The translations under genes were made by a program, and so were the position numbers. Positions 1 through 5,751 of a DNA stretch of 7,809 bases are shown one piece after another (the stretch's first letter is position 1; every line of letters starts with the position of its first letter). Below the pieces are notes generated by a model. That model was not told the origin of the DNA and did not search any database. It was given only the letters and a program-made list of their open reading frames with translations. Source of the DNA: Acidobacteriota bacterium (GTDB taxonomy: Bacteria > Acidobacteriota > Thermoanaerobaculia > Multivoradales > SZUA-115); the NCBI GenBank assembly GCA_003231035.1, contig QIHU01000570.1, positions 1-7,809 of the forward strand, written 5' to 3'.

Positions 1-30
1 AGGCAGAGAGGTGCTTCAAGGGAGTCCTCC

Positions 31-65
31 AAAAAGGCACATCGGGGCGGCTTGAGAGCCTCCCC
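31..65 (-). terminator. Probable Rho-independent-type terminator downstream of sppA
   Basis: Read on the minus strand, about 20 bases past the sppA stop, there is a hairpin at 44-65. It has a GGGG/CCCC outer stem, one A-G mismatch, a GGCT/AGCC inner stem and a 4-base loop. A run of five T (plus-strand A at 31-35) follows after an 8-base gap. The strong GC stem, position and T-run suit transcription termination of the M14-sppA unit. The gap between stem and T-run is longer than in a canonical terminator, so efficiency is uncertain. Confidence 0.5.
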
Positions 66-85
66 AGAAATTTAGGCGTCGGCAA

Positions 86-1936
86 CTACTCTACCGAGCA
101 GAAGCAGTAGGCGTAGAGCCCTCGCGGGTCGTTGAACTGCTCGAGGACTCGCATTTCCTCGACCATGGTGGTGAGCATTGGATGGCTCAACCGCCGCGGC
201 ATGACCGAGGCCACGCTCTGCTCCAACCACGGTCCGCCACGGGCGAGCAAATCCGCGATCAGCTGATCCTTGAAGTCGATCTCGACTTCGGGATAGCGGA
301 TCGCGTACCCCTCGGCGAGGTTGGCCAGCTTGGCGGCCGCGACAATCGCCTGGTCAATTCCGCCCAGATGATCGACCAGACCGATGCCATGGGCGTCCTC
401 ACCGCTCCACACCCGACCGCGTGCGATGGCGTCCACCTCTTCCACCGTCATCCCTCGTCCCGCCGACACTCGGGCGAGAAACTCACGATAGCCACGGTCC
501 GTACCCAGCTGGATGACCTGCGCCAGCTCGGGCGAGATAGCACGGTCCAGCCGCATCGAACCGGCGGAAGAGGTGGTGCCCACACCGTCGGTGTACACGC
601 CGAGCTTGGCTTGAGTTCGCTGGTACGTCGGGAAGAGGCTGAAAATCCCGATAGAGCCGGTGATCGTCGTCGGTTGAGCCCAGATCTCGTCGGCCGATAC
701 GGAGATCCAGTAGCCCCCCGAAGCGGCCACGCTGCCCATCGAAGCGACGACCGGTTTGCCCTCTTCACGGGCCAACTCGACCTCGCGCCGGATCACCTCT
801 GAAGCAAAGGCACTTCCGCCGCCGCTGTCGACCCGCAAAACGATCGCTTTGATGTCGTCGTCGCGGCGCAGCTCGCGGATCTGGCGCGCGGTCGAGTCCC
901 CACCGATGGTCCCCGGCGACCGGCTTCCATCCTCGATCGCCCCGCTGGCAATGACCACGCCGACCGCCTCGCCACGCCCCGCGATCTCAGGTCCCAGCAC
1001 TTCGAGGTAGGTATCCACCCCAATCCGTTTGTAGGATTTCTCTTCGTCGTCCTGCCCCACCAACTCGATCAGCCGATCCCGGATCTCTTCGCGACTGGCG
1101 ACCTGGTCCACTAGCTTGGCGGCTTGAGCGATCGTCGCGGGGTCGCCCTCATACTCGACCATCAGCGCCGGGAAGTTGGCGACGTAGCTATCGATCTCTT
1201 CCGCTGTAATGTCGCGCCCAGCCGCCACATCCCTCTTGTAGGCACTCCACAGATCGTTCATCCACTCTAGCCTCGCCTGCCGCGACTCGTCGGACATGTC
1301 ATTGCGCAGATAAGGCTCCACCGCGGACTTGTACTCACCGACCCGAAAGACGTTGAAGTCCACGCCCAACTTGTCGATCGCCTCCTTGTAGTAGATCCGG
1401 TAGCTACTGAAGCCGGTGATCCGCACCGAGCCGAATGGATGCACCCAGATCTCATCGGCGACGGAGGCGAGGTAGTACTGACTTTGGCTGTAGTCATCGG
1501 CGGTGGCGATTACCTTCTTGCCGCTCTCCTTGAACTCCTCGATCGCGGCGCGCAAGGCTTGCAGCTTGGTCAAGCCACCGCCAGCGAAGCCTTCGAGGCG
1601 CAGGACCAGGGCGCCGATCCGGTCATCGCGGGCAGCTTCGCGGAGGGCGCGCAGCTGATCTTGCAGCAAGGTTTCCGGGTCGGCGCGGTTGGTGAGTTCG
1701 TTCAAGGCACGCTCGCCGGGAAGGCCGGTTAGTTGCTCCACCAACCGCCCTCGCGGCGCCAGCACCAGGGCGGCTCCCGGCTCCACCTTCGGAGAGCTGT
1801 CCAAGAGAAAGACGGCGAACAAGAACAGAACGAACAGGAAAACCGCTAGGTTGACCACGATTCGCCGCGTCCAGTTGAGAACTCCCCACAGGGAACGAAT
1901 TACCCGAACGACAAGGCCCCGTTTCTTCTCTTGCAT
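86..1936 (-). CDS. sppA: Signal peptide peptidase SppA, 67K type (family S49)
   Basis: This is a membrane-anchored serine protease that degrades cleaved signal peptides, facing the periplasm. The 616-residue product matches the usual length of E. coli-type SppA (about 618), which has two tandem S49 domains. A basic N-terminus is followed by a single hydrophobic anchor at about residues 26-45. The N-terminal domain carries YKSAVEPYLRNDMS, whose Lys203 corresponds to the E. coli general base Lys209. The C-terminal domain carries SVAASGGYW, whose Ser406 corresponds to the nucleophile Ser409, and it also has the typical VDSGGGSAFASE and GSIGIF stretches. The Ser/Lys dyad, split over two domains, is therefore intact. 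The C-terminal tail FNDPRGLYAYCFC, with its Cys pair, also looks like the family. A purine-rich AGGGG lies 12 bases before the ATG. The gene follows the M14 gene by 36 bp on the same strand, which suggests cotranscription. Identity is secure; the anchor and dyad are seen directly. Confidence 0.96.
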   Translation of the reverse strand: MQEKKRGLVVRVIRSLWGVLNWTRRIVVNLAVFLFVLFLFAVFLLDSSPKVEPGAALVLAPRGRLVEQLTGLPGERALNELTNRADPETLLQDQLRALREAARDDRIGALVLRLEGFAGGGLTKLQALRAAIEEFKESGKKVIATADDYSQSQYYLASVADEIWVHPFGSVRITGFSSYRIYYKEAIDKLGVDFNVFRVGEYKSAVEPYLRNDMSDESRQARLEWMNDLWSAYKRDVAAGRDITAEEIDSYVANFPALMVEYEGDPATIAQAAKLVDQVASREEIRDRLIELVGQDDEEKSYKRIGVDTYLEVLGPEIAGRGEAVGVVIASGAIEDGSRSPGTIGGDSTARQIRELRRDDDIKAIVLRVDSGGGSAFASEVIRREVELAREEGKPVVASMGSVAASGGYWISVSADEIWAQPTTITGSIGIFSLFPTYQRTQAKLGVYTDGVGTTSSAGSMRLDRAISPELAQVIQLGTDRGYREFLARVSAGRGMTVEEVDAIARGRVWSGEDAHGIGLVDHLGGIDQAIVAAAKLANLAEGYAIRYPEVEIDFKDQLIADLLARGGPWLEQSVASVMPRRLSHPMLTTMVEEMRVLEQFNDPRGLYAYCFCSVE

Positions 1937-1972
1937 TGCGCTATTTCACCCCTAAAATGCCATTCGTTAGTG

Positions 1973-3745
1973 CTACTCAATCGTGAAATCAGGTCTCGCC
2001 GGACGCTCCGGAGCCTCAGGGCCCGGCAAGGTGCCCGGGAGATCGACCGTCTCTACCACATCGAAGAATACGGCGGTGGGCACCCCCAAGTTTCCTTCCT
2101 CATCCGCGGCGTAGAAATACAGGGTATGGCGACCCAACTCCAGCTGCGAGGTATCGACCACCTCCGTGATCCGCTCCACTACGCCGTCGTACTCGCCATC
2201 GCTCGCATCCAATACCCTAGCGACCTCCGCCTCCCAAGGCACCGCATCGACCACCATCAAACCGAATCGCAGGTTGCGTAGAGGCTCTTCGGTACCACAA
2301 CCGTTGCTCGAGCGCCGTCGCGAAGTGACCTCCGCGGTCGCCGTCAAGGGCTGGCCGCGCACCACCCGCGCGGACGACAAACTCACCTGGACCACATCCG
2401 GTCCGGCTGGAGCCAGGAAGGGACGCCGCGAGACTTTGGCCGCATAGACCAGCGCCTGAAGGTTGCGCGGCACGATGGTGGTTTCAAAGTAAGCGCAGGG
2501 CTGAAAGAAAGAGCGGCCGAGTTCGAACAGCACCGCGCCAACCCCAAACTCACCGTAGGCCATATCCGTGGTAATCCCCGAGACTCGATTGAAGGCCCGG
2601 CGGCAGACGAAGTGGCCGTTGAAAAAGGCCAGCTTGTGGCTCAACCGACGCAGCTGGTCGTCGTTCGCGGCGGTCTGGCTGATCCCCTCGAAGGGATAGA
2701 TCATGAACTCGCCAAAGCTGTGCAAGGTGACGTACATGCCGGTGGCCGTATCCGGCGAAGGCTGGTTGACCGCGGCCCCTCGCTGATCTGGAAAGATCCG
2801 TTCCATATAGTTCTTCAAGATCACCGCCTCGGGTTCCGAAAGGGCGCTCGGGCCGCGAAAGATCAGGCTGCACTCGGCATTCGAGTTGCCGAACTGACCG
2901 GCGAAGAAGAAGCTGTTGTTGCGGTTGAGATCGATCCCGCGCAGTTCGGTGTTGCCACAGAAGTTGTTGTTGACGTTCTTGCGCCACAACAACCCCCGCT
3001 CCGCCATCTTCCTGCCGTCAGGATTGAGGAACGGGATAATGTGAATCTCCACATGGTCCAGCAACCAGGTGACATCGGCCTCTTTACCGACCCGACGAGC
3101 GATGTACTCGGCGAACCGGGTCGCCATCTCGGCGGTGGCGTACTCGCGAGCGTGGATCGAAGCGTCGAGGAGAAAAACTGTCTTCGCTCGGGTTGAGTTC
3201 TTGTTGGTCAGAACCAGCGCGTGCAGGTCATAGCCCGGCCCGGGGCCGTGGATCTTCTCCCAGCTATCGCCAATGTCTCGCCACTCGGCGATCCGAGGCT
3301 GCGATGCGGCGATTCGGGCAAGATCGCGGTAAGTCTCTTCCACCGTTCGGTAGCAGGGAAATCCCGGAATTCCCTCGCCCAGAGCTTTAAGATGGAGCTG
3401 GGGCCGGCGCAGCTGGTCGGTGCGTTCGACATCCACCGCCAAGCTGTACCCCTCGTGCTGAAGCGCCGCATAGTCCCGCCCTGAAAGCAGGGCAATCAAA
3501 TGGCCCATGCGCGGCAGGTAGGCCCAGACATCGACCCCTGAGGCGAGGAGGCGATCCTCCAAGTACCGTGCCTCGTCACGGCCCTCGACAGCAATCTGAG
3601 CCACCACATGGTCTCCCGCTCCTGGGCTAGCCGAAACCGAAACCGCCGTAAGCGGAGCCGCGAGGAGCCCCGACACGGCAACCCACGACACGGCAACCCA
3701 CGGCGCCATGCCACGCCAGAAACAGCCCCTATACTTCAGCAACAT
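1973..3745 (-). CDS. Secreted zinc carboxypeptidase, family M14 (carboxypeptidase A/B-like)
   Basis: This is a predicted exported metallocarboxypeptidase that removes C-terminal residues from peptides. The 590-residue product has a signal peptide (about residues 1-39), a prodomain-like segment (about 45-120), the M14 catalytic domain (about 130-440) and a C-terminal beta-rich, Ig-like segment (about 449-568). Zinc ligands by comparison with bovine carboxypeptidase A are His198 and Glu201 (in SIHAREY) and His342 (in TLHSFGE). Arg255 matches Arg127, Asn274/Arg275 match the carboxylate-binding Asn144/Arg145, and Glu408 (in LFELG) matches the catalytic Glu270. Cys263 and Cys292 sit where the CPA disulphide lies. 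Position 248, normally Tyr, appears to be Asn386. The residue matching CPA 255 is Thr393, not Asp, so a preference for Lys/Arg is not indicated. The start is supported by GAGGTG at 3751-3756, five bases before the ATG. A 15-bp tandem repeat lies within the signal peptide. It is probably the first gene of a unit with sppA. Confidence 0.93.
   Translation of the reverse strand: MLLKYRGCFWRGMAPWVAVSWVAVSGLLAAPLTAVSVSASPGAGDHVVAQIAVEGRDEARYLEDRLLASGVDVWAYLPRMGHLIALLSGRDYAALQHEGYSLAVDVERTDQLRRPQLHLKALGEGIPGFPCYRTVEETYRDLARIAASQPRIAEWRDIGDSWEKIHGPGPGYDLHALVLTNKNSTRAKTVFLLDASIHAREYATAEMATRFAEYIARRVGKEADVTWLLDHVEIHIIPFLNPDGRKMAERGLLWRKNVNNNFCGNTELRGIDLNRNNSFFFAGQFGNSNAECSLIFRGPSALSEPEAVILKNYMERIFPDQRGAAVNQPSPDTATGMYVTLHSFGEFMIYPFEGISQTAANDDQLRRLSHKLAFFNGHFVCRRAFNRVSGITTDMAYGEFGVGAVLFELGRSFFQPCAYFETTIVPRNLQALVYAAKVSRRPFLAPAGPDVVQVSLSSARVVRGQPLTATAEVTSRRRSSNGCGTEEPLRNLRFGLMVVDAVPWEAEVARVLDASDGEYDGVVERITEVVDTSQLELGRHTLYFYAADEEGNLGVPTAVFFDVVETVDLPGTLPGPEAPERPARPDFTIE
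2042..2401 (-). other. C-terminal Ig-like accessory domain of the M14 carboxypeptidase
   Basis: Residues about 449-568 follow the catalytic domain. They show alternating hydrophobic strands (VVQVSLSSARVVRGQPLTATAEV, split by turns; then LGRHTLYFYAADEEGN) of the kind seen in Ig or bacterial beta-sandwich folds. The segment ends in a Pro-rich tail (about 569-590, with PGPEAPERPARP). Metallocarboxypeptidases often carry such a C-terminal beta domain (transthyretin-like in the CPD/E group), but this one does not clearly match that type by eye. Its role, for example folding, substrate or surface binding, is unknown. The domain boundaries are my estimate. Confidence 0.5.
3671..3700 (-). repeat. Perfect 15-bp tandem duplication inside the M14 signal peptide
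   Basis: The 15-base unit CGACACGGCAACCCA occurs twice head-to-tail (3671-3685 and 3686-3700, plus strand). Read in the gene's frame it encodes WVAVS twice, residues 16-20 and 21-25, in the hydrophobic core of the signal peptide. Because the unit is a multiple of three, the frame is kept and the core is lengthened by five residues. The two copies are identical at every base, including wobble positions, which suggests a recent slippage-type duplication. Confidence 0.95.
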
Positions 3746-3963
3746 GTCGTCACCTCATCTCTCTCATCCGCCCACCTCGAATCGCGCCTACCGCGGCAAG
3801 GCCGGCGGGGTAATCCCGGCCGTCCCCCCTCGCTCGGGTACGCGTTCTAAGTCAACGGAGCTCGTCTTGCCCCAGTCCGCCCATAGTACCTCCCTCTCCT
3901 TCTCTAGGGCATTTGGATCGGTGGTAGGCCTGATAACCTCTCCCTCATCCAAATGGAGGACAG
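3746..3963. promoter_or_regulatory. Divergent intergenic region between the M14-sppA unit and pepQ
   Basis: This 218-bp spacer must hold the promoters for both divergent units. I see strong ribosome binding sites at both ends: GAGGTG on the minus strand at 3751-3756 for the carboxypeptidase, and GGAGGA at 3955-3960 for pepQ. There is a 6-bp GC hairpin at 3800-3821 (GGCCGG/CCGGCC, 10-base loop) in the carboxypeptidase leader, and a 9-bp inverted repeat at 3910-3955 next to the pepQ site. A TTGACT on the minus strand at 3850-3855 resembles a -35 box but has no matching -10 box at the right distance. I cannot assign promoters with confidence. Confidence 0.5.
3910..3955 (+). repeat. 9-bp inverted repeat in the pepQ leader, abutting the ribosome binding site
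   Basis: CATTTGGAT at 3910-3918 is the exact reverse complement of ATCCAAATG at 3947-3955, with 28 bases between. The last base of the right arm is the first G of the GGAGGA ribosome binding site (3955-3960), which lies three bases before the pepQ ATG. The repeat could be a regulator binding site or, in mRNA, a stem that affects access to the ribosome binding site. The base pairing is seen directly; the function is inference. Confidence 0.55.
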
Positions 3964-5319
3964 ATGAGCCAAACTGACCGATATCGCGACCATCTCGCCA
4001 CTCTGGACGGGTACCTCAGTGCCTCTCTGGAGCGCGCCGGCAAGCAGGGCACGGCGCTGGACGGCGTTGTGTTTCACGCCGGTAGTCTTACTAGCTACTA
4101 CGCCGACGACCAGGAAATCCCCTTCCACGCGACGCCCCATTTTCGCCGCTGGACCCCGCTGCCCGGCCCCGAGCACCTACTTCTGGCACGGCCCGGCAAG
4201 AGGCCGATGGTGATCCGCGTCCAGCCGCAAGACTACTGGTACGACACCAGCCCCCCCGCAACCTCCTATTGGCAAGCGGAAGTCGAGCTGAAAGAGGCCG
4301 GCTCTTTCCAAGAAGCCTGCCAAATCGCCCGCGACGCCGTCGGCGGTTTCGATCGCTACGCCTATGTCGGCGAGAACTCGGAGGCCGCGACGCAAGCCGG
4401 TTTTCCGACCGAGCGCATCGATCCGCCGACCCTGCTGGCGCCTCTGGACTGGTATCGCGCCTACAAGACCCCGCACGAGGTCGACCTCCTGCGCCGCGCT
4501 TGCGAGCATGCCGCCCAAGGCCACCTCGCCGCCCGCGATGCCTTCGAGGCCGGCGGTTCGGAACGCGAGATCCACTGGGCCTACCTCCGGGGCAGCGGCC
4601 ACCTCGAGTGCGAGCTCCCATTTGGCTCGATCGCCGCCCTGGACGGCAAGGCCGCCATCCTCCACTACCAGCAAAAGCGAGGAGCCGGCGAGTCCCCTGG
4701 CAACCTACTCCTGATGGACGCTGGAGCCGTCCACCAAGGCTACGCCGCCGACCTCACCCGCACCTGGGCGCGCCCCCAAGTCGACCCCACCTTCCGTGCG
4801 CTCCTCCTGGGCATGGACGGCCTGGAGCAGGAGCTGGTCGCCATGGTCAGCCCCGGTCGTCCCTACTTGGAGATTCACTTGGCGGCTCATCAGGGCGTCG
4901 CAAACCTCCTCGCCGAAGCGGGCATCGTCAAAGTCAGTGCCGACGAAGCCCTAGACGCCGGAATCACCCGCACCTTCCTCCCCCACGGCGTCGGCCACCA
5001 CTTGGGCATCCAAGTGCACGACGTGGGAGGCCACATGGCCGGCCCCGAAGGCGGCACCGTCTCCCCACCCGAAGATCACCCCTTCCTACGCAACACCCGC
5101 CTTCTAGAGCCCGGCCACGTGGTTACCATCGAACCCGGCCTCTACTTCATCCCCATGCTCCTGGAGCCCCTGCAAGCCAGCCAGCAAGGAGCACTGATCG
5201 ACTGGCCACTGGTTGAGAAACTGAGCGCCTACGGCGGCATCCGCATCGAAGACGACGTCGTCTGCACCCCAGACGGAGTCGACGACATGAGCCGCGGCTT
5301 GCTGCCGGGGCCGAAGTAG
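3964..5319 (+). CDS. pepQ: Xaa-Pro dipeptidase (prolidase), family M24B
   Basis: This is a cytoplasmic two-metal hydrolase that splits dipeptides with C-terminal proline, the last step in using proline-containing peptides. The 451-residue product compares with 443 for E. coli PepQ. The N-terminal domain (about 1-165) keeps prolidase features such as the HAG and DDQEIPFHATPHFRRW segments. The C-terminal pita-bread domain holds the five metal ligands Asp252 (MDAGA), Asp263 (ADLTRTW), His345 (HGVGHH), Glu390 (TIEPGLY) and Glu429 (GIRIEDD). Each sits exactly six residues after E. coli Asp246, Asp257, His339, Glu384 and Glu423, so the fold is collinear. Substrate-side His341 and His352 (VHDVGG) and Arg427 are also present. 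There is no signal peptide. GGAGGA at 3955-3960 supports the start. Bacterial prolidases of this group include the organophosphorus acid anhydrolase of Alteromonas; any such side activity here is untested. It is transcribed alone and convergent with the next gene. Confidence 0.95.
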   Translation: MSQTDRYRDHLATLDGYLSASLERAGKQGTALDGVVFHAGSLTSYYADDQEIPFHATPHFRRWTPLPGPEHLLLARPGKRPMVIRVQPQDYWYDTSPPATSYWQAEVELKEAGSFQEACQIARDAVGGFDRYAYVGENSEAATQAGFPTERIDPPTLLAPLDWYRAYKTPHEVDLLRRACEHAAQGHLAARDAFEAGGSEREIHWAYLRGSGHLECELPFGSIAALDGKAAILHYQQKRGAGESPGNLLLMDAGAVHQGYAADLTRTWARPQVDPTFRALLLGMDGLEQELVAMVSPGRPYLEIHLAAHQGVANLLAEAGIVKVSADEALDAGITRTFLPHGVGHHLGIQVHDVGGHMAGPEGGTVSPPEDHPFLRNTRLLEPGHVVTIEPGLYFIPMLLEPLQASQQGALIDWPLVEKLSAYGGIRIEDDVVCTPDGVDDMSRGLLPGPK

Positions 5320-5394
5320 AGAGGCCCGACGCGCGCCTATGGCCTGCGGCAAGGTGCAAACCCGAGAGCCAAAGGCGCTAGGCCCCAAACACCC
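5320..5394. other. Convergent gap between pepQ and the serine protease gene
   Basis: Two genes run toward each other across these 75 bases. Short inverted pieces occur: AGGCC at 5322-5326, GGCCT at 5341-5345 and AGGCC at 5380-5384, and GCGCCT at 5333-5338 with AGGCGC at 5373-5378. They could form alternative weak hairpins usable in both directions. No T-run follows on either strand, so this is not a recognisable intrinsic terminator; termination may be Rho-dependent. Confidence 0.3.
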
Positions 5395-5751
5395 TCAGGG
5401 ACAGGTAGCGAAAGCTTGAGTGTCCGTAATCGGCAAGAACGGAGTACTCAGCGGGTTGCGATAGCTCTTTACCGCGCCTGTCAGCGTGTCGGTGACCACA
5501 AGGTCGACCTCGACATTGGTCAGACCGCCAGCGAAAAACCAGAACCGATTGAATTGATTGACGCAAGCATCGCGCACCTTGACCACCACCTCGACATTGT
5601 CCTGATTGAAGAACCAGAAATAGCCGGTATCCGGGGTCAACTCGACCGCCTGCCCCGCGCCCGTGGCTCCAGCGGGAGTGCGGAAGCTCGACTCCACCCG
5701 GAAGCGATCGCCCAGCAAGCACAACGTCGCGGGCCCCTCAATGCAGGGACT
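5395..5751 (-). other. C-terminal domain of unassigned type on the serine protease
   Basis: Residues about 592-709 follow the FN3 domain. They contain a pair of early cysteines (594 and 602), LGDRFRVESSFR, a TGAGQAVELTPDTGYFWFFN segment, VEVVVKVRDAC, FWFFAGGLTNVEVDLVVTDT and TGAVKSYRNP. The pattern is an all-beta domain rich in aromatic residues. I recall similar segments at the C-termini of diverse secreted proteins in Acidobacteriota and some gammaproteobacteria, but cannot name a family. It may be a surface- or substrate-binding module or a secretion signal; that is inference. Confidence 0.5.

Noticed and set aside
2612..3196. 194-codon plus-strand frame opposite the M14 gene
   Set aside because: It is antisense to the conserved catalytic core and shows no recognisable domain or ribosome binding site.
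3800..3821. GGCCGG/CCGGCC hairpin in the M14 leader as a terminator or riboswitch
   Set aside because: The stem is only 6 bp, no T-run follows on either strand, and no riboswitch core is recognisable; short GC palindromes are expected in such DNA.
3850..3855. TTGACT on the minus strand as a -35 box for the M14-sppA unit
   Set aside because: At 16-18 bases downstream there is only GC-rich sequence with no -10-like hexamer, so a promoter cannot be supported.
4269..5216. Long plus-strand open frame of 315 codons inside pepQ
   Set aside because: The translation is dominated by Arg and Pro, as expected from a shifted frame of GC-rich coding DNA, and it lies wholly inside a gene with intact catalytic residues.
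3964..5319. Calling the M24B gene an organophosphorus acid anhydrolase
   Set aside because: That enzyme belongs to the same prolidase group and shares the metal ligands, so the sequence by eye cannot separate a side activity from the ordinary dipeptidase role.
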